From: Acidobacteriaceae bacterium
Lineage (GTDB): Bacteria > Acidobacteriota > Terriglobia > Bryobacterales > Bryobacteraceae
DNA: 50,258 bases
Assembly: GCA_019244055.1 (NCBI GenBank)
Contig: JAFATG010000223.1
Location: 1-50,258, forward strand
Direction: 5' to 3'
The translations under genes were made by a program, and so were the position numbers. The notes under the pieces are model-generated. The model made no database searches. It was given only the letters and a program-made list of their open reading frames with translations, and had not been told where the DNA came from. Shown here piece after piece: positions 7,774 to 16,071 of the stretch; within the stretch, counting starts at the first letter, position 1; each line of letters starts with the position of its first letter.

Positions 7774-8757
7774 TTATGCTTCTTCGCAAATTTGCGCGAG
7801 AACGTCCAGGTCCACGTTCCCCCCAGTGAGGATGATACCGACTGAATGCACGTCACCGGGCAACTTGTCGTGGAACACGGCTGCGGCCGCAACGGCCCCA
7901 CTCGGCTCCGTAAGGAGCTTCATTCGAGTCAGCAAGAAACGTATGGTGGCCTTGATCTCCGTCTCCGTGACCGTAAGAACGCCTTCCGCCATCGAACGCA
8001 CGATCGGGAAGGTAATCTGTCCGGGTATTGTGGTTCGCAGGCCATCAGCGATCGTCGGAGGAGGCTCTATTTGCACCCGTTCCCCCCGTGCGAGAGATCG
8101 ACGCCAATCGTCTGCCAACTCCGGTTCGACGCCGAAGACTCGAATGTTAGGCCGGAGCGTTTTCGACGCGATCAGGCTCCCGGAGAGCAAGCCACCCCCG
8201 CCAAGCGGTACGACGACGGCATCCAGATCCGGCTTCTCTCGCAGAAGTTCCAGAGCCGCCGTGCCCTGCCCGGCAATAATCCAGGGATGATCGTAGGAAG
8301 GAAGAATGACAGCACCGGTCTCGTTCGCGATCTGGTGCGCGATCTCCTCCCGGTTTTCCTGCAGCCGGTCATAAAAGACAATCCGCGGACCGTATGCCTT
8401 GGTCGATTCCAGCTTGGCTTTGGGCGCATCTGTGGGCATAACGATCGTGGCCGGAATGCGCAGGTAAGCCGCTGCGATGGCCACCGCCTGAGCGTGATTG
8501 CCCGAGGAAAATGTGACGATGCCTTGCTCGCGGTGCTCGTCAGGAAGCGACGCGAGAAAATTCAAGGCACCGCGAATCTTAAATGAGCCGCCGCGCTGCA
8601 GGTTCTCGCACTTAAAAAAGGCTTTCAGCTCGCAAGCTTCATCAAAAAGCCGCGAGGTTTCGATCGGCGTTTTACGCGCCAGCGGCTTGATTCGCTTCGC
8701 TGCGGCAAGTACATCAGAGAACCCGACTGCCTGCTTTATCTCTTCAACAGCGCTCAT
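7774..8757 (-). CDS. Threonine dehydratase/serine racemase-like PLP enzyme (fold type II)
   Basis: The 327-residue enzyme has the PLP lysine (Lys60) in GGSFKIRGA, SSGNHAQAVA for phosphate and substrate carboxylate contacts, the PLP-phosphate loop VVPLGGGGLLSG, and a C-terminal LTGGNVD. These are hallmarks of biosynthetic/catabolic threonine ammonia-lyase and serine racemase. There is no C-terminal ACT regulatory domain, so it is of the short catabolic or racemase type; which substrate is used cannot be read from the sequence. ATG 8757 overlaps the upstream dehydrogenase stop codon (TGATG), implying coupled translation. An amino-acid deamination product could be a 2-keto acid acted on by the neighbouring 2-hydroxyacid dehydrogenase. 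Confidence 0.88.
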   Translation of the reverse strand: MSAVEEIKQAVGFSDVLAAAKRIKPLARKTPIETSRLFDEACELKAFFKCENLQRGGSFKIRGALNFLASLPDEHREQGIVTFSSGNHAQAVAIAAAYLRIPATIVMPTDAPKAKLESTKAYGPRIVFYDRLQENREEIAHQIANETGAVILPSYDHPWIIAGQGTAALELLREKPDLDAVVVPLGGGGLLSGSLIASKTLRPNIRVFGVEPELADDWRRSLARGERVQIEPPPTIADGLRTTIPGQITFPIVRSMAEGVLTVTETEIKATIRFLLTRMKLLTEPSGAVAAAAVFHDKLPGDVHSVGIILTGGNVDLDVLAQICEEA

Positions 8758-9737
8758 CAATAACCAGCTTTCTTATCCACAATGTTCAATAGCGGCTCCC
8801 CATTCACATACCGCCGAAAATTTTCAACGAAAGCCTGCGCGGTCAGGTCCAGCCAGTCCGGGTTCTCGGTCCGGTCCGTACAGTGGGGCGAGATCAGCAC
8901 ATTCTCCATGTCCCAAAGCGGCGAACTGGCGGGTAGCGGCTCTCTTTCAAATACGTCGAGCGCCGCGCCGGCGATCTGCTTCCGTCGCAAAGCCGAAATC
9001 AGTGCAGCTTCGTCGATCACTGGTCCACGGCCGACATTGATGATAAGGGCAGAGCGCTTCATTACGTCGAACTCGGAATTGCTGATGATGTGGCGGGTTT
9101 CCGGCGTTAATGGCGCGGCAGCGAGAACCACATCGGATTCTTTGAGCATCTCGAGGAGCTGACTTGGCCCAAAGACGCGATCGGTGATCGGATCACTCCC
9201 GGAGAGTTCCGGCTTGCGCCGAAGAGCGTACACTTTCATTCCTAGCGCTTTCGCGAAGCGCGCGCATTCCTGCCCGATTTCTCCATATCCCACCACTCCC
9301 ATAACTTTCCCGAGCAGCCATTCGACTTTAAAATCATCCCAACGATGCGCGCTCTGATTGTCGATTAGGCGCCGGACCCGTTTATAGAAATAGAGCATTC
9401 CAAGCACGGCGAACTCGGCCAGTGAGCGCTTGAACACGCCCTTAGCATTTGTGACCGGCACGGAGCTAGCCACCAGCTCCGGAAACATCAGCTTCTCCAC
9501 GCCCGCGGAGAGGCTGTGGATCCACTTCACTTTCTTGGCATGACGCCAGACCTCACGAAAATCAACCGCCTTGCCGGTCAAGCCCGAGTACAGAATCACC
9601 TCAGCCTCGGGCGCGTGCCGCTCCAGGCTCGCCGTATCGTTCCCGATAAAGATGGTGGCGAGGCCGTTGAGACTGGTCAGGTTGCGCAGCACGTAATGAT
9701 CGGGAGGGCAGACAACCAGAAGGTTGGGCTTGGTCAT
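8757..9737 (-). CDS. D-isomer-specific 2-hydroxyacid dehydrogenase
   Basis: The 326-residue protein has an N-terminal substrate domain, the NAD(P) motif VVGYGEIGQE at about 148-157, and the catalytic set Arg237 (NVGRGPVIDE), Glu266 (DVFEREPLP) and His285 (SPHCTD). It reduces 2-keto acids or oxidises D-2-hydroxy acids; similar acidobacterial proteins are annotated only generally. Compared with phosphoglycerate dehydrogenase (SerA) it lacks an ACT domain. It is the first gene of the run leading to the PLP enzyme, the Nudix hydrolase and heme A synthase. A small hairpin (AAAGCG/CGCTTT, 9768-9782) lies in the 68-base gap to the divergent gene. Confidence 0.88.
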   Translation of the reverse strand: MTKPNLLVVCPPDHYVLRNLTSLNGLATIFIGNDTASLERHAPEAEVILYSGLTGKAVDFREVWRHAKKVKWIHSLSAGVEKLMFPELVASSVPVTNAKGVFKRSLAEFAVLGMLYFYKRVRRLIDNQSAHRWDDFKVEWLLGKVMGVVGYGEIGQECARFAKALGMKVYALRRKPELSGSDPITDRVFGPSQLLEMLKESDVVLAAAPLTPETRHIISNSEFDVMKRSALIINVGRGPVIDEAALISALRRKQIAGAALDVFEREPLPASSPLWDMENVLISPHCTDRTENPDWLDLTAQAFVENFRRYVNGEPLLNIVDKKAGY

Positions 9738-9805
9738 TGAGGCTCATAGTTCATCTTAAAGAGCAGGAAAGCGCCGCGCTTTGGCCAACCTCGTAAAATG
9801 GGAGC

Positions 9806-10447
9806 GTGCCCCCACGCTGTACCTGCGGCGCACTCCTTCCGGAGGATGCCCGCTTTTGCCACAAATGTGGAAAGCCGCAATATGAAGAAGACCTTGCGCG
9901 ATTAGGCGAAGAGCCCCCTGCGGCTCCAGTCCAGGCGCCGCCTACCGTTCCGTCCGTGTCTCCGTCGCGTATTGGCTTCGGCAATCTGCAAGCAGTTCTG
10001 ATCACGATGGCCGTTGCCGCTTTCTCGCTTATACTGCTGTGTCTGGCATTCGTTCTTGCGCCCCCGCTAGGGCCGCTCGTGCTGTGCGGCGCGGGCTTCG
10101 CAGCGGCGAAATTTTATAAGAGCCGCAATCCTGCTCCTCTGACGACCGGAGGCGGCGCCTTTTTAGGCCTCATGACGGGCCTCTGGCTATTCCTCGTAAT
10201 GGTAGTTTCCGCGGCTGTTCTTGCGATGTACGTTTCCTCGCCGGAAGGACGCGATCTGGTCATGAAAGCGGCAGCCATGCAGAAGATGCCGGAGATTGCC
10301 AAGCTTCTGGATGATCCGCATCAGTTCGTTATGAGCGAGATCCAGGGCTTGGTTCCAGTTTTCTTCATCGCTACTGTATCCGCGGCGTTTGGAGGTATGC
10401 TGGCCGCGCGCAGTTCGACACGACGGCACTCATCTCAGCCTCGATGA
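9806..10447 (+). CDS. Zinc-ribbon membrane protein of unknown function
   Basis: The 213-residue protein begins with a zinc ribbon (CTCG, then CHKC, residues 5-20), followed by a proline-rich linker, two helices at about 62-105 and a third at about 118-145, then a soluble stretch and a final helix near 180-200. Function is unknown; this ribbon-plus-membrane layout is common in poorly characterised envelope or regulatory proteins. The GTG start at 9806 is forced because the ribbon begins immediately after it. A TAAAAT box at 9794-9799 ends six bases before the GTG, which would suit a leaderless message; a GGGAG lies too close to act as a normal ribosome site. Confidence 0.7.
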   Translation: MPPRCTCGALLPEDARFCHKCGKPQYEEDLARLGEEPPAAPVQAPPTVPSVSPSRIGFGNLQAVLITMAVAAFSLILLCLAFVLAPPLGPLVLCGAGFAAAKFYKSRNPAPLTTGGGAFLGLMTGLWLFLVMVVSAAVLAMYVSSPEGRDLVMKAAAMQKMPEIAKLLDDPHQFVMSEIQGLVPVFFIATVSAAFGGMLAARSSTRRHSSQPR

Positions 10448-10516
10448 CTCGCAGCTAGTCTCTTCCCTTCTAGAACTGCATCTCAGTCTGACTGTTACCC
10501 TGAAAGTCCGAGCCTG

Positions 10517-11461
10517 ATGAGCAGTCCAATTCTCACTCTCACGGTAAATCCTGCGTTGGACCGCATTATCTCGGTCGATCGACTTGTATTCGAGGATCGG
10601 GCCTACATAGAATCGATTACCGAGGCTGCAGGTGGCCGCGGAATCAATGCGGCGCGCGTTTTAACCAGCTTCGGCGCTCAAGCGGTCGCGATCACCACCT
10701 CCGGAAATGAGACCGGACGGAAATTCGAAGATCAGCTTCAAGTGGACACTTTTGCGAAGGAATTCGTTAAGATCGGCAGCAGCATCCGGATCAATCTGAC
10801 CATCTCGGACCGCCAAGGCCTGTCGATCAAGCTGAATGAGCTCGGCCCCTCGCTATCGGCGGCGGAGCAATCGCAGTTGATCCGCGCTACGGAGAAACTG
10901 CTTCCCGGCGCGTCGTGGTTGATGCTGTGTGGCAGCCTCCCGCCGGACGTAGACCCACATTTTTACGCAAAGTTGATAAAGGCGGCGACTAAACAGAAAG
11001 TTGAAACGCTGCTGGACACAGATGGCGACGCTTTGTTGCACGGGATGGAAGGCAAGCCAACGATAGTGAAGCCCAATCAATCCGAAGCGGAACGGCTGCT
11101 CAACACGACTCTGATTACCCGGTCTCAACAGATCGATGCTGTGAAACGCATTCGAACCATCGGCGCTAAAGCGGTGGTGCTCTCGCTGGGGAGCCGTGGT
11201 GTGATGGCGGGGACTTCCAGCGAAGGCATGCTGGAAGTGATTCCGCCACCAGTTGATTCCCGCTGCCCCATCGGGGCCGGCGATGCTATGTCTGCCGCAA
11301 TCGTCTGGTCACTCAGCCGCGGAAATTCATTCAGCGAGGCACTGCGCTGGGGGGTCGCGGCCGGAACGGCGAGTTCCAAGCTGCCGGGAATCACGTTAGC
11401 GAACCGGACCCAGACCGAAGAGATCTATCCGCAGATCCAGATCAACCGGATCGTGATTTAG
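10517..11461 (+). CDS. PfkB-family hexose-phosphate kinase (1-phosphofructokinase/LacC type)
   Basis: The 314-residue protein starts with LTLTVNPALDRI and has AAGGRGINAARVL at about 38-50 and PIGAGDAMSAA at 251-261, where Asp256 is the catalytic base. These are the two PfkB signatures, with the TxNPALD start typical of the 1-phosphofructokinase/tagatose-6-phosphate kinase branch. Arg replaces the common Lys in GGKG. The substrate is probably a phosphorylated ketohexose, but the exact sugar is not decided by the sequence. The gene ends four bases into the convergent reductase gene. No PTS genes are nearby. Confidence 0.86.
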   Translation: MSSPILTLTVNPALDRIISVDRLVFEDRAYIESITEAAGGRGINAARVLTSFGAQAVAITTSGNETGRKFEDQLQVDTFAKEFVKIGSSIRINLTISDRQGLSIKLNELGPSLSAAEQSQLIRATEKLLPGASWLMLCGSLPPDVDPHFYAKLIKAATKQKVETLLDTDGDALLHGMEGKPTIVKPNQSEAERLLNTTLITRSQQIDAVKRIRTIGAKAVVLSLGSRGVMAGTSSEGMLEVIPPPVDSRCPIGAGDAMSAAIVWSLSRGNSFSEALRWGVAAGTASSKLPGITLANRTQTEEIYPQIQINRIVI

Positions 11462-12147
11462 TCGTACTTCTCGTAGATGATCTGCTTGCGATCGAATCCG
11501 CGCTGTTTGAGCTCCTTGCGCACGCTATCCACCATCTCCTTCAAGCCACAGACGTAAACGTCCACATTGACAATTTCGTCCGCAGTTTGCAGGGCTAAGG
11601 CTTCATCCAGATGCTGCTGCACTCTACCGGTCAAGCCTTTCCAGGATTCAGTTGGGCGCGTGATCGTCGGCATGAATCGGAACGTATCGTAGCGGCGTGC
11701 GAGTTCCTCGAACTCTTCGCGATAGAGAAGACCATGCTCATAACGAACACCAAAAAGCAGGGTAATGTGAGGCTGGATCGCAGGAAGGTGGTCGAGCAGC
11801 ATGGAGCGAAAGGGTGCTATGCCTGTTCCGGTCGCGACGAAAACCGCCCGGCGTCCGGGATGGCGAAGCGTGAAGTATCCGAGCGGCTCATGAATATCGA
11901 TCTCGTCACCTGGCCTCAAATCAAACAGATACGTCGAGACAATCCCGTCTGGTACGTGATTGAGACAGAGCGAAAAGGAATTGCTTCCGCGAGGTGAAGC
12001 GATGGAATAAGCGCGCGTGATCTCCTTGCCGTTAACCGGTTCGACGACCGAAATAAACTGTCCTGGCGTGAATGAAAATTGTTGAACGCCAGGTACTTCG
12101 AATTCGAAATGGTGTACTTCCGGGGCGAGCTCCTTCCAACTCGTCAA
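11458..12147 (-). CDS. Ferredoxin/flavodoxin-NADP reductase-like FAD oxidoreductase
   Basis: The 229-residue protein has FTPGQFISV and RAYSIAS for FAD binding, GTGIAPFRSM for NAD(P) binding, and a C-terminal VYVCGLKEMVDSV, the FNR-like module order. It has no ferredoxin domain, so it would pass electrons between NAD(P)H and a separate carrier. The C-terminal tyrosine lies in IIYEKYD. The start is uncertain: TTG 12147 is the first codon with acceptable usage, but the family alignment suggests a few more residues upstream and the best ribosome site, AGAGAGG (12168-12174), would suit a CTG at 12159. It follows the Cys-rich gene by 26 bases on the same strand. Confidence 0.82.
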   Translation of the reverse strand: MTSWKELAPEVHHFEFEVPGVQQFSFTPGQFISVVEPVNGKEITRAYSIASPRGSNSFSLCLNHVPDGIVSTYLFDLRPGDEIDIHEPLGYFTLRHPGRRAVFVATGTGIAPFRSMLLDHLPAIQPHITLLFGVRYEHGLLYREEFEELARRYDTFRFMPTITRPTESWKGLTGRVQQHLDEALALQTADEIVNVDVYVCGLKEMVDSVRKELKQRGFDRKQIIYEKYD

Positions 12148-12173
12148 TTTGGCTTTCAGCGTAAATACCCTCT

Positions 12174-12818
12174 CTATAAAATGATGCTCGGCGCCCGTTC
12201 CTCGACACTTCTTGCGGGTGTCATTTGCTGCAGCAGGTCCACGAACATTCGTCCGCGGGGCCGTCCATTTTGATTCTGCTCGCCGATTCGCAGCAGAAAG
12301 ACCAGAATTTTCAGCAGGTCAGAATTCCGAACAGAAGCTGGCCCCTCGCGTTCTTCCCGCAACTTTTCATAAGCTTCGAGTGAAGCGGTGAAGCTGCGTT
12401 GGACGCCCGCAGCGATACTGTTGTTCTCGGGCCTGGTCTCGTAAAAAAGTCCCGATTCCTGCGTACGACGGGTCTGGATCAGGGCTTGCAAGGCGGCAAT
12501 CACATCCGTGTCAATCGCACCAGGAGTGTGTAGCGCAGCCTGCAGGAGCGAATAGGCGCAGAACAGTAGCAGCTCTTCCTGATCTAGAAGGAACTCTTCT
12601 GTAACGTCAACTTCAGGATAAGCGAGCTGGTTCTCGGCGATCGGCACAGGCTTTTCGTGGCGATGGCCCATTCGCAAGAACTCGCAGTCCAGCGGGCAGG
12701 AGAGCGAGATCTCCCGCTCTGTGCCGCAGCAAATTGGGCAGATATCGCCGCCAACCGCCGGACACGCGCGCTTCGGCCGCCGCTTGCCGCATATTCTGCA
12801 GAGCGTAGATTCCTTCAT
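12174..12818 (-). CDS. Cys-rich treble-clef-like protein, uncharacterised
   Basis: From the ATG at 12818 the product has 214 residues. The N-terminal 40 contain CRICG, then CPAVGG-containing CPICC, then CPLDC, a four-pair cysteine cluster likely to bind two zinc ions. The remainder is an alpha-helical region with FLLDQEELLLFCAYSLLQAA and LLKILVFLLRIGEQNQNGRPRGR. I recall similar proteins in acidobacterial genomes without function. The frame extends to 12863, adding another CICCDG cluster, but those bases overlap the start region of the small divergent gene at 12838. It is followed by the flavin reductase, which might be its electron-transfer neighbour. Confidence 0.6.
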   Translation of the reverse strand: MKESTLCRICGKRRPKRACPAVGGDICPICCGTEREISLSCPLDCEFLRMGHRHEKPVPIAENQLAYPEVDVTEEFLLDQEELLLFCAYSLLQAALHTPGAIDTDVIAALQALIQTRRTQESGLFYETRPENNSIAAGVQRSFTASLEAYEKLREEREGPASVRNSDLLKILVFLLRIGEQNQNGRPRGRMFVDLLQQMTPARSVEERAPSIIL

Positions 12819-12837
12819 CCAGCTACCATCACAGCAG

Positions 12838-12987
12838 ATGCAAAGAATTGATTTGTACATCAAAGTGACGGTGGATCTCGAGGAAGAAGAAAAGCTGGAA
12901 CGAGTAGCCGGCGAGATCTGCCGTCAAATTGAAAAGATTTACGTGGTCCGCTCGGCGGAGCTCTCCAGCAGTGTTGTTCGTGAATAG
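12838..12987 (+). CDS. 49-residue acidic/basic small protein, uncharacterised
   Basis: A short frame from ATG 12838 encodes 49 residues with an IDLYIKVTVDLEEEEK strand-helix, then ERVAGEICRQIEKIYVVRSAELS. From memory this resembles small conserved acidobacterial hypothetical proteins with an IxKVxVELDxxExPERVAxEI-like opening and a KIYxVRSAEL end. It begins 19 bases from the divergent Cys-rich gene and ends one base before the convergent dGTPase gene, filling the gap exactly, which supports it being real. No ribosome site is obvious. Function unknown. Confidence 0.6.
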   Translation: MQRIDLYIKVTVDLEEEEKLERVAGEICRQIEKIYVVRSAELSSSVVRE

Positions 12988-12988
12988 C

Positions 12989-14101
12989 TTAGCCGAGCAA
13001 CTCGCGATGCAGGCGGGTTAAGAATCCGTCGGTCATACCGGCTATGTAATCGCAGACGATACGTTCACGAGTCTCGCCGGCAAGCCTTTCGCGATAGCCG
13101 AAGGGTATGCGCTCGGGGCATTGCAGGAGATATTCGAACAATTCAGCCATCGCCTTGACTGCCTCCTCGCGCTGTTCAGCTAGTTGGGTGTGCGAGTAAA
13201 CCCTTTCGATCAAAAAGGTCTTCAATTCCCTATTGAGCCGTCGCGCCTCGGGTGTGAGGTCCGCGATTCTGTGATCGCAAGCGCGCACGTCGGCCAGGCT
13301 CTGAGCGCCGATGTACTTGGCAGCTTGCACTGTGCCGGCAATCAGGCCTCCGGTCAAGATGTTGACAAGTTGTCTCTGCACCTCGCAAAAACGCACTCGC
13401 GGCGAGGCTCCTGGATATTGCATATCTATCTGCTCAACTAATCCCGCCACGGTTGGAACCGCCTCCGAAATCTCATCTAGCGAGAGCAGCCCGGCGGAAA
13501 AACCATCGTCAAGATCCGCCGTGTTGTAGGCGACCTCATCAGCCAGATCGATCAGTTGCGCTTCGAGCGGGGGCCGTTCTCCAGGCAAAAATTCCTGCAG
13601 CTCCGGTCCATCGGCCACATTTATCTCGCGGGAGTGCTTTACGATCCCTTCACGTACCTCGAAGCACAGGTTCAAGCCGTCGAACCTGGGGTAGCGCTCC
13701 TCCAGAAGATCTACGATTCGAAGGGCGTGCCGGTTGTGCTCGAACGAGCTGCCAAAGCGGCGCATCTGGCGATCCAGTTCGTGCTCGCCGACGTGCCCAA
13801 ATGGCGGATGGCCCAGATCGTGCGCCAAGGCCAGCGTCTCAGTGTACTCTTCGTTCAGCCCCAGGGTCGCGGCTCCAGTGCGCGCTACCTGCGAGACTTC
13901 GATCGTGTGCGTCAGCCGGTTCCGGAAGTGATCACAGAGCCCAGGCTCGAACACCTGAGTCTTTCCTTCTAGCCTCCGAAAGGCACGCGAATGGATGATG
14001 CGATCGCGATCCCGCTGAAAATCGCTTCGATAGGGATGTGGAAGTTCTGGGAAGCGGCGCCCGCGTTCGGTCTTTGGACCCAGTCGTAACCGGTCCAGCA
14101 T
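12989..14101 (-). CDS. dgt: Deoxyguanosinetriphosphate triphosphohydrolase-like protein (HD domain)
   Basis: The 370-residue protein contains SRAFRRLEGKTQV, RLTHTIEVSQVAR (His65) and LAHDLGHPPFGHVGE (His94-Asp95), the HD metal site and flanking motifs of the dGTPase family, then FEHNRHALRI and DLADEVAYNTADLDD. These enzymes cleave dNTPs to nucleoside and triphosphate and can also restrict phages. Length is typical of the type 2 dGTPase-like group. It lies ten bases after the YfgM-like gene and is probably read with it. Confidence 0.9.
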   Translation of the reverse strand: MLDRLRLGPKTERGRRFPELPHPYRSDFQRDRDRIIHSRAFRRLEGKTQVFEPGLCDHFRNRLTHTIEVSQVARTGAATLGLNEEYTETLALAHDLGHPPFGHVGEHELDRQMRRFGSSFEHNRHALRIVDLLEERYPRFDGLNLCFEVREGIVKHSREINVADGPELQEFLPGERPPLEAQLIDLADEVAYNTADLDDGFSAGLLSLDEISEAVPTVAGLVEQIDMQYPGASPRVRFCEVQRQLVNILTGGLIAGTVQAAKYIGAQSLADVRACDHRIADLTPEARRLNRELKTFLIERVYSHTQLAEQREEAVKAMAELFEYLLQCPERIPFGYRERLAGETRERIVCDYIAGMTDGFLTRLHRELLG

Positions 14102-14110
14102 GAATGGGCG

Positions 14111-14809
14111 CTATTGAGCTAGCTGAGCGGAAAGCTCGTTAACGGCTCGGCTCACGACCGGATCCTGGTTTGTCTTTAGCCCTTGCAGAATGACCTTGGC
14201 CTGCTGGGGGCTGATGCTTCGATCCAAGCGTGCCAGCATGATCTCGGCCTGAGCTTTTGAGACCAAGTCGGTGGGCTTGTTGACCAATGATTTCAGCAGC
14301 TCTTGCGCTTGACTGGTCTTGCCCCCTCCGGCGTACACCTGCGCAAGGGCAATCTTCGCTAACGCCGCCGAATCGGTGCCCGAGTCCGCGACTGCTTTCA
14401 GGTCTGCCTCGGCCCCACGGGAGTCACCGTTTTGAGCCTTCAATGTTCCCAGGTAGTACTGTGCGATATAACCTTCTTTCGTTCCGGCGTCCTTCGCTAC
14501 AACACTCTGAAGCGCTTTCATTGAGGCTTGCGTCTTAGCCTCCTGAGTCGGGAAGCTCTTCGCGAATTGATTGGCCGGTCCTACTTGGGCGTCGAGGACA
14601 GCAAAAGCCGCCTGAAGGTCCTGCTGCCTGACAGATTTCCGATACGACGCATACCAAAACCACCCGCCTACGCTTGCTGCGATGGCGGCGACAACAAGGG
14701 CCCAGCGAGTGACCTTTTCTCGATTTTCAGCGATATATTCGAAAGTTCTGGAGGCTGCATCGGTGAACTGGTCGTGCTGCAGTTGCTCCTTTAATTCATG
14801 ACGGGTCAA
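14111..14809 (-). CDS. YfgM-like TPR protein anchored in the inner membrane
   Basis: The 232-residue protein begins HELKEQLQHDQFTDAA, has one membrane helix at about 37-54 (WALVVAAIAASVGGWFWYAS) and then tetratricopeptide-like repeats, matching YfgM, an accessory of the SecYEG translocon that links to periplasmic chaperones. The start is a TTG at 14809, the only codon before the conserved lead that fits; no strong ribosome site is present. The 85-base gap to the response regulator contains an imperfect inverted repeat, ACTGA/TCAGT around 14833-14846. Confidence 0.72.
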   Translation of the reverse strand: MTRHELKEQLQHDQFTDAASRTFEYIAENREKVTRWALVVAAIAASVGGWFWYASYRKSVRQQDLQAAFAVLDAQVGPANQFAKSFPTQEAKTQASMKALQSVVAKDAGTKEGYIAQYYLGTLKAQNGDSRGAEADLKAVADSGTDSAALAKIALAQVYAGGGKTSQAQELLKSLVNKPTDLVSKAQAEIMLARLDRSISPQQAKVILQGLKTNQDPVVSRAVNELSAQLAQ

Positions 14810-14894
14810 ACCTACTTACTACCTTTCAACTAACTGAGCATTCAGTAGGTTAGCACAACCCGGCGGGATTGGGGCTGTTGCGGGGGCCGGGCGC

Positions 14895-15593
14895 CTACTG
14901 CCGCAGGTCCGCTAAATCGCGCCGGATGGCGAACTTGACCAACCCTGCCACATCGTGAATGTCTAGCTTACGCATGAGGCTCGATCGGTAGGTGTCCACG
15001 GTTTTGGGACTGAGCGACAGCCTGGCTGCAATTTCTTTCGCGCGAATGCCTTCCACGAGCAACGAAAAGACCTGAAACTCGCGGCTGCTAAGCGATTCCA
15101 GAGGATCCTCAAGGCTGTTGCGATTGCCTCCCTCGCCAAACAGCGACATGACTTCGATTTGAGGGGATACGTAAATGCCGCCCTGTGTGAACTGGCCCAA
15201 TGCTTCGGCCATCTGTTCCGAGGATGAGCTCTTGAGCAGAAATCCACAGGCTCCCGCCCGAAGCACTTCTAGGACTGTCTTCCGGTCTTTTCGGACCGAT
15301 AGCACGGCGCATCTGGTTCTAAGCCCCTCTTCCCGCACGCGCCGGATGACCTCGGTAGCAGCGAGGTCGGAAAGGCCTAGATCGAGCAGCGCGATTGCTG
15401 GTTGCAGCCGGCGAATTTCCGTGAGTGCCGCCGAAGCGGTACCTACCTGCGCGGCCACGTGGAACCGATGAATCGAATTGCAGAGAGCCGCGAGTCCCTC
15501 ACGAACGAGGGTCAGCTCATCGGCAATCAAAATCTCTATGGCGTGCAGCTCTGGGACTGCTAGAGCCACGCTTTGCGGGGCAGAACCGGGCAT
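14895..15593 (-). CDS. NarL/FixJ-type response regulator (REC plus LuxR helix-turn-helix)
   Basis: Of 232 residues, about 18-135 form the receiver domain: acidic pair Asp25-Glu26, phosphoacceptor Asp71 in ALLDLGLSD, switch Ser99, and Lys121 in GFLLKSSS. Residues 165-225 form the LuxR-type DNA-binding domain with LSSREFQVFSLLVEG and LSLSPKTVDTYRSSLMRKL. Its sensor kinase is not adjacent. A perfect 8-bp stem-loop immediately upstream could control its expression. It lies downstream of an anti-sigma/antagonist pair on the same strand, so it may share their transcript. Confidence 0.9.
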   Translation of the reverse strand: MPGSAPQSVALAVPELHAIEILIADELTLVREGLAALCNSIHRFHVAAQVGTASAALTEIRRLQPAIALLDLGLSDLAATEVIRRVREEGLRTRCAVLSVRKDRKTVLEVLRAGACGFLLKSSSSEQMAEALGQFTQGGIYVSPQIEVMSLFGEGGNRNSLEDPLESLSSREFQVFSLLVEGIRAKEIAARLSLSPKTVDTYRSSLMRKLDIHDVAGLVKFAIRRDLADLRQ

Positions 15594-15603
15594 GATGTGA
15601 TTG

Positions 15604-15630
15604 GCACTCTTCGTGCTGATTTAAGAGTGC
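15604..15630 (-). promoter_or_regulatory. Stem-loop upstream of the response-regulator start codon
   Basis: GCACTCTT and AAGAGTGC are perfect 8-bp arms around an 11-base loop. In the regulator's mRNA the hairpin ends about ten bases before its ATG (15593), and the purine-rich 3' arm, which is the only ribosome-site-like sequence, would be paired. It has no T-run and is therefore not a simple terminator; it could be an operator or a translation-gating structure. Confidence 0.5.
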
Positions 15631-15693
15631 AGTAAGCCAACCACTTATCTCATCGGGTTTTTCCACCCTTACTGCGAGGGCGTCTGTACCGGC

Positions 15694-16038
15694 TTAGCTG
15701 AAGCTGCGAATAGCGTCTGCCTCGTCGTCGTAGACTTCGAAAACGGTGTACAGCTTGGTAATTTGCAAGAGGTCTTTCACGCGCTTCGATAGCCCTTCGA
15801 GCTTAAGCTGCCCGCCATTGTTGGTGATCGTCGTGAAACCCGAAACCATTTCGCCTATACCCGAGCTGTCTATGTAGGAAACCTCCCCGAGGTTCAGCAA
15901 CACTTTCTTGCTTCCCTTGGTTGCGAGATCCCGAATAGCATCGCGAAAGGCACTGGCGCCTTCCCCCAATGTGATTCGTCCGGCCGCATCGATTACCGTG
16001 ACATCGCCAACTTGGCGGGATGCCAATTTAACGCTCAC
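15694..16038 (-). CDS. STAS-domain anti-sigma factor antagonist (RsbV/SpoIIAA type)
   Basis: The 114-residue single-domain protein contains VTVIDAAGRITLGEG and the phosphorylation loop VSYIDSSGIGEMV with Ser58/Ser59. Such proteins are phosphorylated by a partner anti-sigma kinase; when dephosphorylated they release a sigma factor or another target. The GTG start at 16038 has AGGAGG eight bases upstream. It lies 33 bases after the RsbW-like kinase, its presumed partner. Confidence 0.92.
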   Translation of the reverse strand: MSVKLASRQVGDVTVIDAAGRITLGEGASAFRDAIRDLATKGSKKVLLNLGEVSYIDSSGIGEMVSGFTTITNNGGQLKLEGLSKRVKDLLQITKLYTVFEVYDDEADAIRSFS

Positions 16039-16071
16039 TTCATTCCTCCTTTGAGTGGTTCAGATCTGTTT

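Noticed and set aside
7846-8586. Plus-strand frame opposite the PLP enzyme
   Set aside because: Shadow of a gene with intact PLP motifs; no protein-like features of its own.
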